A DNA stretch of 49,900 nucleotides, from positions 1-49,900 of the forward strand of contig NZ_BAFS01000087.1 of assembly GCF_000308415.1 (NCBI RefSeq), written 5' to 3'. Under the pieces are notes generated by a model that saw nothing but the letters and a program-made list of their open reading frames with translations, was not told the DNA's origin and made no database searches. This stretch comes from Nocardia asiatica NBRC 100129. GTDB lineage: Bacteria; Actinomycetota; Actinomycetes; Mycobacteriales; Mycobacteriaceae. The position numbers were made by a program, and so were the translations under genes. Below are positions 34,558-43,240 of this stretch, piece by piece (the stretch's first letter is position 1; each line of letters starts with the position of its first letter).

Positions 34558-35895
34558 ATGGATCGCCAGAAGGAATTCGTGCTGCGGACGCTCGAAGAGC
34601 GGGACATCCGCTTCGTACGTCTCTGGTTCACCGACGTCTTGGGCTACCTCAAGTCCGTCGCGATCGCGCCCGCCGAGCTCGAGGGCGCGTTCGAAGAGGG
34701 TATCGGGTTCGACGGCTCGGCCATCGAGGGCTTCGCCCGGGTCTCCGAGGCCGACATGGTCGCCCGGCCGGATCCGTCCACCTTCCAGGTGCTGCCGTGG
34801 GCCACCAGCAAGGGCCACCAGCACTCCGCGCGCATGTTCTGCGACATCACCATGCCCGACGGCTCGCCGTCCTGGGCCGACCCGCGCCACGTGCTGCGCC
34901 GCCAGCTGAACAAGGCCGGCGACGTCGGCTTCAGCTGCTACGTGCACCCCGAGATCGAGTTCTTCCTGCTGGAGAACGGCCCGCAGGGCGGTGTGCCGGT
35001 GCCCGCCGACAGCGGCGGCTTCTTCGACCAGGCGGTGCACGATTCGGCGCCGAACTTCCGCCGCCACGCCATCGACGCGCTGGAGTCCATGGGCATCTCC
35101 GTGGAGTTCAGCCACCACGAGGGCGCTCCGGGCCAGCAGGAGATCGACCTGCGCTACGCCGACGCGCTGTCCATGGCCGACAACGTGATGACCTTCCGCT
35201 ATCTGATCAAGGAAGTGGCCATCGACGAGGGCGTGCGCGCGACGTTCATGCCCAAGCCGTTCGCCGAATACCCGGGCTCGGCGATGCACACGCACATGAG
35301 CCTGTTCGAGGGCGAGACCAACGCCTTCCACGACCCGGACGACCCGATGAACCTGTCGGAGACGGCGCGGGCGTTCATCGCGGGCATCCTGGAACACGCC
35401 CCGGAGATCAGCGCGGTCACCAATCAGTGGGTGAACTCCTACAAGCGCCTCATCCACGGCGGCGAGGCGCCCACCGCGGCCTCGTGGGGCCGGTCCAACC
35501 GCTCGGCCTTGGTGCGCGTGCCGATGTACACGCCGAACAAGTCGTCTTCGCGCCGCGTCGAGATCCGCAGCCCAGATTCCGCGTGCAACCCCTACCTGAC
35601 CTTCGCCGTCCTGCTCGCGGCCGGTTTGCGGGGCATCGAGAAGGGCTACACGCTGCCGCCGGAGGCGGAGGACGACGTGTTCGCGCTGACCGTCGCTGAG
35701 CGGCGCGCGATGGGCTTCCGTGAGCTGCCCGGCACCCTGGACGAGGCGCTGCAGGCGATGGAACGCTCCGAACTGGTCGCCGAGACCCTCGGTGAGCACG
35801 TGTTCGACTTCTTCCTGCGCAACAAGCGCCGGGAGTGGGCCGACTACCGCAGCCAGGTCACGCCGTTCGAGCTCAAGGAATACCTGGGGTTGTAA
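34558..35895 (+). CDS. glnA2: Glutamine synthetase type I (GlnA2 type)
   Basis: Glutamine synthetase-fold ligase, 445 residues, near-identical in motif content to M. tuberculosis GlnA2. Start ATG 34558 (MDRQKEFVLRTLEERDIRF) fits that protein; ATG 34540 adds six residues. Active-site motifs: GFDGSAIEGF, CYVHPEIEFFL, MHTHMSL and SSRRVEIRSPDSACNPYLTF. The NLYDLP motif with the tyrosine adenylylated by GlnE is absent, as in the GSI-alpha group, so it is probably not controlled by the adjacent glnE product. Some actinobacterial GlnA2-like enzymes act on polyamines rather than ammonia, so true glutamine synthesis is likely but not certain. Confidence 0.95.
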   Translation: MDRQKEFVLRTLEERDIRFVRLWFTDVLGYLKSVAIAPAELEGAFEEGIGFDGSAIEGFARVSEADMVARPDPSTFQVLPWATSKGHQHSARMFCDITMPDGSPSWADPRHVLRRQLNKAGDVGFSCYVHPEIEFFLLENGPQGGVPVPADSGGFFDQAVHDSAPNFRRHAIDALESMGISVEFSHHEGAPGQQEIDLRYADALSMADNVMTFRYLIKEVAIDEGVRATFMPKPFAEYPGSAMHTHMSLFEGETNAFHDPDDPMNLSETARAFIAGILEHAPEISAVTNQWVNSYKRLIHGGEAPTAASWGRSNRSALVRVPMYTPNKSSSRRVEIRSPDSACNPYLTFAVLLAAGLRGIEKGYTLPPEAEDDVFALTVAERRAMGFRELPGTLDEALQAMERSELVAETLGEHVFDFFLRNKRREWADYRSQVTPFELKEYLGL

Positions 35896-35952
35896 CCCGA
35901 GCGATGTCCGGGGGCGGCCTGCCCCCGGCCCCGGCCATGTAATTTGTGAATC

Positions 35953-38900
35953 ATGGTCCGGCCTCCGTCTGCGCGCTCCGCCGTCCCCGGTGTCGGTCGG
36001 CTCGGATTGCTCGAGCCCTCCGCCGCCGCGTCGCTGCGCGAACTGGGCTGGGACAACGTCGAGAGCATCCCCGTGCTGTGGGCGCTGTCCCGCGCGCCGG
36101 ACGCCGACCTCGCGTTGAACACGCTCATGCGGCTGCGGGACAGTATCGGAAGCGAATGGCAGGCCGTCGATTCGGCGATCCGTACGGATACCTCGCTGCG
36201 CGGCAGGCTGTTCGCTCTGCTCGGCTCGTCCAGCGCTCTGGGCGACCATCTCGTCGCCGAGCCGTCGGCCTGGGAAGTGCTGCGCCGCAGTGAGTTGCCC
36301 GCGCGCGACGAGCTGGTCGCCGATCTGCTCGCGGTGGTCGAGGCGCGGCCCGAATCGGGGCCGAACGCGTCACCGCTGCTGTTCCGTGCCGGGATCGCCG
36401 GGCCCGAAGTGGTGGCGGCGCTGCGCAGGCGGTACCGCGATCAGTTGATGCTGCTGGCCGCGCTGGATCTGGCGGCCACCGTGGAGAACGAGCCCGTGCT
36501 GCCCTACCAGGTGGTCGGCAGGCAGCTCACCGACCTGGCCGATGCCGCCCTGACCGCGGCGCTGGCGGTGGCCGTGGCGCGGGTCTGCAAGGACGAGCCG
36601 GTACCGGTGCGGCTGGGCGTGCTGGCGATGGGCAAGTGCGGGGCGCGCGAGCTGAACTATGTCAGCGACGTCGACGTGGTGTTCGTCGCCGAACCCGCCG
36701 ACAGCACCGCCACGCGCTTGGCCGCCGAGATGATGAGCGTGGCGAGCCAGGCTTTCTTCGAGGTCGACGCGGCGCTGCGGCCGGAGGGCAAAGCCGGGGC
36801 GCTGGTGCGGACGCTGGATTCGCACGTCGCCTACTACAAGCGGTGGGCACGGACCTGGGAGTTCCAGGCCCTGTTGAAGAACCGCCCGGCCACCGGCGAT
36901 CTCGCGCTCGGCGAGCAGTACCGCGCGGCGCTGATGCCGATGGTCTGGCAGGCCTCGGAGCGTCCCGACTTCGTCGCCGACGTCCAGGCGATGCGCCGCC
37001 GGGTGGAGGACCTGGTGCCCGCCGACCTGCGCGAGCGGGAACTCAAGCTCGGGCACGGCAGCCTGCGCGATGTCGAATTCGCCGTGCAGCTACTGCAATT
37101 GGTGCACGGACGGGTGGACGAGACGCTGCACGTGCAGGGCACGGTCGAGGCGCTGACCGCGCTGGCCGCGGGCGGGTACGTCGGCCGCGACGACGCGGCC
37201 AATCTCACCGCCTCCTACGAATTCCTGCGACTGCTCGAACACCGGCTCCAGTTGCAGCGGCTGCGCCGCACCCACACGCTGCCCGCCGCCGACGACGAGG
37301 AGGGCATGCGGTGGCTGGCTCGCGCCGCGCACATCCGGCCCGACGGCCGACAGGACGCGGTCGGCGTGCTGACCAGCGAGATCCGCCGGAATGCGGTGCG
37401 CGTGCGGCGATTGCACGCCAAGTTGTTCTACCGGCCGCTGCTGGAATCGGTGGCGCGCCTGGACTCCGATGCCTTGCGCCTGAGCCCCGCGGCCGCGATC
37501 CGGCAGCTGGCCGCCCTGGGCTACGCGGCCCCGGAGCACGCGCTCGGCCACCTGAAGGCGCTCACCGGCGGAGTGTCCCGCAAAGGCCGCATCCAAGCCC
37601 TGCTGCTGCCGACGCTACTGGAATGGCTCAGCGACACACCGAATCCCGACGCGGGCCTGCTGGCCTACCGCCGGGTCTCGGAGGGTCTCGCCGACCAGAT
37701 CTGGTTCCTGCGCGAACTACGCGACGAGGGGGCCATCGCGCAGCGGCTCATGATCGTGCTCGGCTCCTCGGAGTACCTGCCCGATCTGCTGATCAACGCG
37801 CCCGAGACCATCCGGATGTACGCCGACGGCCCCGGCGGCCCGCTGCTGCTCGGCCCGCAGCCCGACGAGGTGGCCCGCGGCATCCTCACCGCCGCCGCCC
37901 GCTACGACGACCCGAAACGCGCTGTGGCCGCGGCGCGTTCGCTACGCAGGCACGAACTCGCGCGCGTGGCGTCGGCCGATCTGCTCGGCATGCTCGAGGT
38001 GCCGCAGGTGTGCCAGGCGCTGTCGTCGGTGTGGGTCGCGGTGCTCGAAGCATCGCTGCTCGCGGTGATCCGGGCGAGTGAGGCGGAGCGGGGCGCGCCC
38101 GCTCCCGCCGACATCGCGGTGATCGGCATGGGCCGGCTCGGCGGCATGGAACTCGGTTACGGCTCCGACGCGGACGTGCTGTTCGTCTGCGACCCGCGGC
38201 CGGGCGAGGACGAGACCAAGGCCGTGAAATGGGCCATCGGCGTGGCCGACCGGGTGCAACAGCTGCTCGGAGCGCCGAGCACCGACCCGCCGCTGCACGT
38301 GGACGCCGGGCTGCGCCCGGAGGGGCGCAACGGCGCGCTGGTGCGCACGCTGGCCGCCTACGCGGCGTATTACGAGCAGTGGGCGCAACCCTGGGAGGTG
38401 CAGGCGTTGCTGCGCGCCCACCAGGTGGCCGGTGACGAGGACCTCGGCCTGCGCTTCCTGCACGTCATCGACAAGGTGCGCTACCCGGACGGCGGTGTGT
38501 CGGCCGACGCGGTGCGCGAGATCCGGCGCATCAAGGCCCGGGTGGACGCGGAGCGCCTACCCCGCGGCGCGGATCCGGCCACGCACACCAAACTCGGGCG
38601 CGGCGGCCTTGCCGACATCGAGTGGACGGTCCAGCTGATGCAGCTGCGCCACGCCCACGAGGTGCCCGGCCTGCACAACACCTCCACGCTGCAAACGCTG
38701 GACGTGATCGAGCAGACCGGGCTGCTGGAGGCCCACGACGTGGCGCTACTGCGGGACGCGTGGCTGACCGCCACGAACGCGCGCAATGCTTTGGTGCTGG
38801 TGCGCGGCAAGCCGAGTGATCAGCTCCCTGGGCCGGGCCGTCTGCTGTCGGCCGTCGCGCGCGTCGCGGGGTGGCGCAACGACGACGGCAGCGAATTCCT

Positions 38901-38964
38901 CGACCACTACATGCGCGTCACGCGGCGCGCCAAAGCGGTCGTCGAGCGCGTCTTCGGAGCGTGA
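35953..38964 (+). CDS. glnE: Glutamine synthetase adenylyltransferase / adenylyl-removing enzyme
   Basis: GlnE, 1003 residues, regulates the main glutamine synthetase by adding AMP to, or removing it from, a tyrosine. Two nucleotidyltransferase domains are present. The first has [20 protein letters not shown] from about residue 225 and the second [20 protein letters not shown] near 722, each with the D-x-D metal site; helical regulatory regions lie between and after them. By family convention the N-terminal domain removes AMP and the C-terminal one adds it. ATG 35953 is 57 bp after glnA2 in the same direction, matching the glnA2-glnE order of mycobacteria. Confidence 0.97.
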   Translation: MVRPPSARSAVPGVGRLGLLEPSAAASLRELGWDNVESIPVLWALSRAPDADLALNTLMRLRDSIGSEWQAVDSAIRTDTSLRGRLFALLGSSSALGDHLVAEPSAWEVLRRSELPARDELVADLLAVVEARPESGPNASPLLFRAGIAGPEVVAALRRRYRDQLMLLAALDLAATVENEPVLPYQVVGRQLTDLADAALTAALAVAVARVCKDEPVPVRLGVLAMGKCGARELNYVSDVDVVFVAEPADSTATRLAAEMMSVASQAFFEVDAALRPEGKAGALVRTLDSHVAYYKRWARTWEFQALLKNRPATGDLALGEQYRAALMPMVWQASERPDFVADVQAMRRRVEDLVPADLRERELKLGHGSLRDVEFAVQLLQLVHGRVDETLHVQGTVEALTALAAGGYVGRDDAANLTASYEFLRLLEHRLQLQRLRRTHTLPAADDEEGMRWLARAAHIRPDGRQDAVGVLTSEIRRNAVRVRRLHAKLFYRPLLESVARLDSDALRLSPAAAIRQLAALGYAAPEHALGHLKALTGGVSRKGRIQALLLPTLLEWLSDTPNPDAGLLAYRRVSEGLADQIWFLRELRDEGAIAQRLMIVLGSSEYLPDLLINAPETIRMYADGPGGPLLLGPQPDEVARGILTAAARYDDPKRAVAAARSLRRHELARVASADLLGMLEVPQVCQALSSVWVAVLEASLLAVIRASEAERGAPAPADIAVIGMGRLGGMELGYGSDADVLFVCDPRPGEDETKAVKWAIGVADRVQQLLGAPSTDPPLHVDAGLRPEGRNGALVRTLAAYAAYYEQWAQPWEVQALLRAHQVAGDEDLGLRFLHVIDKVRYPDGGVSADAVREIRRIKARVDAERLPRGADPATHTKLGRGGLADIEWTVQLMQLRHAHEVPGLHNTSTLQTLDVIEQTGLLEAHDVALLRDAWLTATNARNALVLVRGKPSDQLPGPGRLLSAVARVAGWRNDDGSEFLDHYMRVTRRAKAVVERVFGA

Positions 38965-38966
38965 CG

Positions 38967-39017
38967 GCTCGGCTCGCGCAGTCCTGCCGCTCGCACGGCC
39001 TGGCTCACGAGCCGAGC
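38967..39017. terminator. Inverted repeat between glnE and hxlR-type gene
   Basis: GCTCGGCTCG (38967-38976) and CGAGCCGAGC (39008-39017) form a perfect 10-bp inverted repeat with a 31-base gap, beginning two bases after the glnE stop and overlapping the last codons of the convergent regulator gene. Position between convergent genes suggests a bidirectional transcription end; no T-run is seen. Confidence 0.4.
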
Positions 39018-39340
39018 GTGAGGCCGGTGCGGGCCGCCCGCTGCTCGCCCCAGTCGTAGAGCGCGGTGAGGACGGGGACGAGGGTGCGGCCTTCGTCGGT
39101 GAGGGTGTACTCGACCTGCGGGGGCACCGTGTCGAAGACGGTGCGGCGGACCAAGCCGTCGGCTTCCAGTTCGCGCAGTTGCTGGACCAGCATCTTCTCG
39201 CTGGTGGTCGGCATCCGCCTGCGCAGCTCGCCGTAGCGGTGCACACCCTCCTTGAGGTGGGCGAGGATGACCGGCTTCCACTTGCCGCCGATCAGGTCGA
39301 CGGTCACCTCTACGGCGCACTGGTAGCGCTTGTCGGGCAC
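39005..39340 (-). CDS. HxlR-family transcriptional regulator
   Basis: 111-residue winged-helix regulator of the HxlR family. It begins with the signature CAVEVTVDLIGGKWKPVILA, with Cys8 at the position used for redox or electrophile sensing in several HxlR members, followed by HRYGELRRRMPTTSEKMLVQQLRELEADGLV, the recognition region. The gene is divergent from the 39457-40433 pair across 116 bp, so those two genes are its most likely targets. HxlR proteins act as dimers, often sensing aldehydes or quinone-like compounds; the signal here is unknown. Confidence 0.93.
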   Translation of the reverse strand: MPDKRYQCAVEVTVDLIGGKWKPVILAHLKEGVHRYGELRRRMPTTSEKMLVQQLRELEADGLVRRTVFDTVPPQVEYTLTDEGRTLVPVLTALYDWGEQRAARTGLTLGS

Positions 39341-39456
39341 GCGGCGAACCTCCTGGCTACCTACTCACCGAAAAGTGCGTTCTTGTAACACTGTAATCAT
39401 CACGATTCCATGGATGCCGTTCACCTGGACAACCGCAGACATGGAGCGAAACAGCA

Positions 39457-39783
39457 ATGAAAGTCATCGTTTTCGATCGTTTCAAGCCCGGCGTCACGCT
39501 GGAGACGATCAACCCGTACCTGCCCGAGGAGGTCGCCAACGTGTGGCGGCTGTGGAAGGCGGGCATCGTGCGGGAGAACTACGCGCGAGCCGACGAGCCC
39601 GGCGTGGTCATCGTGTTCGAGGTCGACAGCGTCGAGCAGGCGCGGAAGTACGTCGCGGACTTCCCGCTCACCAAGGCCGGATATCTGGAGTGGACTTTCG
39701 TGCCGGTGCAGGCGCCGTTGCCGCTCGAGGCGCTGATGGACCCGGCCGTCGACGTCGCCGAGCCCTACGACCGGACCGCGTGA
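39457..39783 (+). CDS. Small alpha/beta-barrel protein (muconolactone isomerase-like)
   Basis: 108-residue protein that looks like a dimeric ferredoxin-like alpha/beta-barrel domain: MKVIVFDRFKPGVTLETI at the start, VVIVFEVDSVEQARKYVADFP in the middle, and YLEWTFVPVQAPLPLEALM near the end. Similar small proteins are annotated as muconolactone delta-isomerase-like or unknown. No catalytic residue can be named. It is followed after two bases by the isochorismatase-like gene and is divergent from the HxlR regulator, so the three genes probably form one response unit. Confidence 0.75.
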   Translation: MKVIVFDRFKPGVTLETINPYLPEEVANVWRLWKAGIVRENYARADEPGVVIVFEVDSVEQARKYVADFPLTKAGYLEWTFVPVQAPLPLEALMDPAVDVAEPYDRTA

Positions 39784-39785
39784 GC

Positions 39786-40433
39786 ATGCGCCACGCCTTC
39801 GGCCTGAGCATCCCGCAGACCGTTTCCGACGCCTGCGACCCCGCGCGAATGGCGCTGCTCATCTACGACATGCAGGTCGGCATCGTGCCGCAGATCCCCG
39901 ATGGGGAACAGATCGTGCGCGCGTGCGTGCGATTGCGCGACGCCGCGCGGGCGGGCGGCTTCCGCGTGTTCTACACCCGGCACATGTCGTTGCCGGTCGC
40001 GGCCTCGGGTGTCGCGCAGTTGCGCGCCGCCATGTCCTGGCAGCGGGTGGACGACCCGGCCGACCTGCGCTCGAGCTTCCCGCAGGGCTCCGCGCAGTTC
40101 CAACTGGTTCCCGAGTTGACACCCGGCCCGGACGAGGTGGTGTTCGACAAGATCACCATGTCGGCGTTCGCGGCGACGCCGTTGGATTTCGCGCTGCGCG
40201 ACTGCGGCGTCGACACCTACGCGGTGGCAGGCATCGCCATGGAAGTGGGCATCGAGCCGACTGTCCGGCACAGCCTGGACTTGGGCTATCTGCCGATCGT
40301 CGTCACCGACGCGTGCGGGGCGGGCCACCAGGCGGCAGCCGAAAGGTCGTACGCCACTCTGGAATTCACCGGCGGATCGCTCACCACGGACACGGCCGCA
40401 CTCATCGAGTCGATGACTCGCCACGCGCCGTGA
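39786..40433 (+). CDS. Isochorismatase-like hydrolase lacking the usual cysteine
   Basis: 215-residue isochorismatase-fold protein. The aspartate (LLIYDMQVGIVPQ) and lysine (VFDKITMSAF) of the typical Asp-Lys-Cys triad are present. At the position of the nucleophilic cysteine the sequence reads AGIAMEVGIEPTVRH, with Gly in place of Cys. True isochorismatases also lack that cysteine, so this may be a non-cysteine member or a distinct subfamily; calling it a cysteine hydrolase would be wrong. ATG 39786 lies two bases after the previous stop, so the genes are coupled. Controlled, by position, by the divergent HxlR protein. Confidence 0.85.
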   Translation: MRHAFGLSIPQTVSDACDPARMALLIYDMQVGIVPQIPDGEQIVRACVRLRDAARAGGFRVFYTRHMSLPVAASGVAQLRAAMSWQRVDDPADLRSSFPQGSAQFQLVPELTPGPDEVVFDKITMSAFAATPLDFALRDCGVDTYAVAGIAMEVGIEPTVRHSLDLGYLPIVVTDACGAGHQAAAERSYATLEFTGGSLTTDTAALIESMTRHAP

Positions 40434-40543
40434 CGCGTTCCACGCGACACGTTGCTCGCTGAGGGCCGCCAGCATCACCCGGCGGCCCGCCGCGCCGATA
40501 CTCCGCCGCGCCCGGGAAGCGCCGACGAACGGGTCGGTGACGG

Positions 40544-40930
40544 TCAGGAGGGCCGCGATCCGCGCGGGGCAGCGGTCCTCCGTCCGAGGCTTCGCAGGCG
40601 GAACGCGCGCTTTCCGGCCGAATCCGGGTCACGATCAGCACGTTTCGCCGACCGTGCGGCCGGACTGCCGGTCAACGCTCGGAAGCGATCGACGAACTGG
40701 CGGATGGCCAGCCGGTCCTCGTCACCGAGCCCGTCGGCGACCGTGACGGTGACCATCGTGCCCGCGTCGATCCCCAGAACGTCCCAGGCCACCGGCAGGA
40801 CGGGCGCATGCACGCTGCGCCCGTTGCCGCTGATCGTGACCGACGAACGGGACACGCCCGGAAGCCAGGCCAGGTCTTCGGCGATCTCGGCCGTGAGCGG
40901 CCCCGCCGCGCGGAATTCCTCGACGTACAT
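40544..40930 (-). CDS. HPr-like domain protein without the phosphorylated histidine
   Basis: 128-residue protein whose first 85 residues resemble the HPr phosphocarrier fold: GPLTAEIAEDLAWLPGVSRS, then SVTISGNGRSVHAP, then VLGIDAGTMVTVTVADGLGD, matching the order of helices and strands. The GLHARPA motif with the active His15 is replaced by GPLTAEI, so classical phosphotransfer is not possible. A basic 40-residue tail follows (SAKRADRDP, FRLRSLGRR). Start ATG 40930; GTG 40945 is an alternative. It is convergent with the isochorismatase-like gene. The fold assignment is by eye and moderate. Confidence 0.5.
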   Translation of the reverse strand: MYVEEFRAAGPLTAEIAEDLAWLPGVSRSSVTISGNGRSVHAPVLPVAWDVLGIDAGTMVTVTVADGLGDEDRLAIRQFVDRFRALTGSPAARSAKRADRDPDSAGKRAFRLRSLGRRTAAPRGSRPS

Positions 40931-41057
40931 CCTCGACCTCGTCACGTCGCCGACTGTAGGGAGCCAGTGTAGACGCGGGACGGAGCGCACTCGATCCACA
41001 CATAATCCACACTCGCGCGCCACCGGGTCTTCGAAGACATTGCCTAGGCTCGACCGC

Positions 41058-42002
41058 ATGCGTGGATGGATAGGCCGGGCTCTGCTCGGTATGGGGTGGT
41101 GCGCTGTCGTCGTGGGCGCGGCCGGAATCGTGCTGCATTTCGGCGCCTGGCAGCGGCGCGAGCTGGTGCTGCTCGCCTCCGGGGCCTCGTACTTGATGAT
41201 CGGCGCGATCGCCGGTGTGGTGCTGTTGCTGACAGCGCGCGGGTGGCGCAGCGCGGCCGTCGCCGTGGTGCCTGCCGTGGCGGTGTTGTGGACGCTGGTG
41301 CCCGCGTTCGTGCCGGAGGGGCGGGCCGCGACCGGTCCGCAGGTCACCGTCATGCAATCGAATCTGCTGTTCGGCGGCGCCGATCCGGCCGCCGTGGTGC
41401 GCGCGGTGCGAGACCACCACGTCGACGTGCTGACCGTCGACGAACTGACCTACGCGGCGGTCGAGCGGCTCGCGGGCGCGGGCCTGCTCGCCGAACTGCC
41501 CCATCGCTACACCGAGCCCACCCGCGACGGCGGTGGCGGCACCGGCATCTACAGCCGATACCCGTTGCGCCACACCAAGAAATACGACGGCTACATCCTG
41601 CACAACCTCTCCGCGACGATGGATCACCCCGAGCGCGGGCCGATCACCGTCTTCGCGTTCCATCCGGTCCCGCCGCCGTTCGATTTCCCCGCCTGGACCG
41701 CCGAGATGCGCAGGACGCGCGAAATCCTCGACACGCACCACGGCTCCGCGATCGTGGGCGCCGACTTCAACGCGACCCGCGATCACACCGCATACCGCGA
41801 ACTGTTGCGTGGCCGCTTCGCCTCGGCCGCCGACCAGACCGGCGCCGGTCTGCTGCCCACCTACCCCGAAGACCGCAGCTGGGGCCCGGTGATCGGCATC
41901 GACCACATCCTGCTGGCCGACGCCACCGCCGAAGACCTCTACAGCCTGACCGTGCCCGGCTCCGACCACCGAGCCCTCATCGCCCGAATCCGGTTGCACT
42001 GA
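41058..42002 (+). CDS. Membrane-anchored endonuclease/exonuclease/phosphatase family protein
   Basis: 314-residue protein. Three N-terminal membrane segments (about 8-28, 34-56 and 63-85) are followed by an EEP-superfamily domain that would face outside: VTVMQSNLLFGGADP, LTVDELT, GIYSRYPL, IVGADFNATRDHT, IGIDHILL and GSDHRALI, the ordered metal and catalytic residues of the DNase I/sphingomyelinase-type fold. Such proteins may be nucleases or phosphodiesterases acting at the envelope; the substrate is unknown. ATG 41058 opens the first membrane segment. The upstream part of the frame (from 40452) is not membrane-like and is not coding. Confidence 0.9.
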   Translation: MRGWIGRALLGMGWCAVVVGAAGIVLHFGAWQRRELVLLASGASYLMIGAIAGVVLLLTARGWRSAAVAVVPAVAVLWTLVPAFVPEGRAATGPQVTVMQSNLLFGGADPAAVVRAVRDHHVDVLTVDELTYAAVERLAGAGLLAELPHRYTEPTRDGGGGTGIYSRYPLRHTKKYDGYILHNLSATMDHPERGPITVFAFHPVPPPFDFPAWTAEMRRTREILDTHHGSAIVGADFNATRDHTAYRELLRGRFASAADQTGAGLLPTYPEDRSWGPVIGIDHILLADATAEDLYSLTVPGSDHRALIARIRLH

Positions 42003-42223
42003 CCGGCGCTGCGCACAGCGCGGTCCAGGGCACAGCTGCGCAGCGGGTGTTCTTGACGCCGATCCCGAAGGAGTGAGGCGGCGGTCGAATGCCGTCAACG
42101 ACATCCTCCCGAACCGTGTCGCTGGCTATGATGCGCAGGTTCCGGTGTTGCCGAGACCGCGGCGTCCGCAGGTGCCGTCCCAGCGCTGGGTCTGCCGGGC
42201 ATCGAAAGAAGGGAGCCGACGAA

Positions 42224-42664
42224 GTGAGCGACATCGAGCGACTGCTCCTCCGTCTGTCGGCCTATCTGAGCGACGATTTCACGATCGACAGCGCCCGCGA
42301 GGTCCGGCGCAGGCTCGACACTGTCCGCAACCGCGTTCCCTTCCCGCCACCGGACACGATCGAGCAGACGCCGTTACGAAACCTGTTCGACTACCTCGAG
42401 CTGAAAAGCCACGACGCCGTCCTGGGCCGAACCCAATGGCTTCAAGGCGAGCTGGCGGAGATCGATCGAGAACTGTTGGCGGCATTGGCCCGGACCCAGC
42501 GCGGCCACCTGACGGCGCCGGATCTCGAAGAGATCGACAACCTCTTGTGGGAGCTGCGCGACCGCGTCGACACTTTCGGGCCGATGGACGACGGCCGCTG
42601 GCCACTGCAATGCCTCATCGCGTATGTAGATGCGAAGATCAAACGGTTCCTGGGAACGAACTGA
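42224..42664 (+). CDS. Hypothetical helical protein
   Basis: 146-residue, soluble, probably all-helical acidic protein without a recognised family. Landmarks are LLLRLSAYLSDDFTIDSARE, RNRVPFPPPDTIEQTPLRN and LEEIDNLLWELRDRVDTFGP. Start GTG 42224 is supported by GGGAG at 42211-42215, eight bases upstream; the earlier in-frame ATG at 42089 adds a Cys/Arg-rich segment that looks noncoding. It lies alone between the endonuclease-like gene and the convergent DUF3558-like lipoprotein. Function unknown. Confidence 0.65.
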   Translation: MSDIERLLLRLSAYLSDDFTIDSAREVRRRLDTVRNRVPFPPPDTIEQTPLRNLFDYLELKSHDAVLGRTQWLQGELAEIDRELLAALARTQRGHLTAPDLEEIDNLLWELRDRVDTFGPMDDGRWPLQCLIAYVDAKIKRFLGTN

Positions 42665-42718
42665 ACGCCCTGGGTCGCGCATCACTGGCCTGCGCCGCTG
42701 CCTTCGTACCAGCCTCCC

Positions 42719-43240
42719 TCATCGAGCCGTTACCTCCGGCGGGAGTAGCGGTATGAGTTCCTCTGCCAGTGCCGTCAGAGTGGGGCATACGTCGAGAACT
42801 ACTTTGATGGTGAGGTAAAGTGCCAGTATTCCGCCGGTGATTTCGACATACAGCACGCAGCGCACGTGCTCCAGTGGCCGATTTTGGATTTTTGCGGCAC
42901 GCCCGGCTATGTGGGTCTCTTGAAATGTGTGGCTAGCGAAGCGGGGGATTTCACCGAGTGGAGCGTTGCTGACCGCGACGGTAAAGTCGTATTCTTGGCT
43001 GTCATATGAGCATCCCCAGGACACGTAGTGTTCGATGCGATTGTCGATGCTCTCCGGGTTCTTTTTCAGATGGTGTTTCTCGAGAAATTGTTCGGGCATT
43101 TGGCGGCATGGATTGAAGACGTTGTCGAACATGTATGAAGTGGACGAGGTGTCGACAGGTTCGGGGTTCTCGCGCGTGCAACCACCCAGCACTGTGCCGA
43201 CCAGGGCGCAGATGATCACTATCCGTGTCGGCTTTCTCAT
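42719..43240 (-). CDS. DUF3558-like lipoprotein
   Basis: 173-residue predicted lipoprotein: MRKPTRIVII, lipobox LGGC with Cys21, then a domain with FDNVFNPCRQMPEQFLEKH, YVSWGCSYDSQEYDF, EHVRCVLYVEI and VLDVCPTLTALAEELIPLLP. Paired cysteines and the PC-x3-P-x-x-L opening are typical of DUF3558, a family of small actinobacterial lipoproteins often found beside type VII-associated or polymorphic genes. Its ATG overlaps the stop of the upstream TPR-region gene by four bases (ATGA). G+C is low: the stretch 42841-42900 has 33 G/C in 60, against about 70 percent in most of the window. Confidence 0.82.
   Translation of the reverse strand: MRKPTRIVIICALVGTVLGGCTRENPEPVDTSSTSYMFDNVFNPCRQMPEQFLEKHHLKKNPESIDNRIEHYVSWGCSYDSQEYDFTVAVSNAPLGEIPRFASHTFQETHIAGRAAKIQNRPLEHVRCVLYVEITGGILALYLTIKVVLDVCPTLTALAEELIPLLPPEVTAR

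Noticed and set aside
40452..41057. N-terminal extension of the endonuclease/phosphatase-family frame
   Set aside because: Family similarity and the first membrane segment begin at ATG 41058; the extension overlaps the HPr-like gene on the other strand and is not membrane-like.
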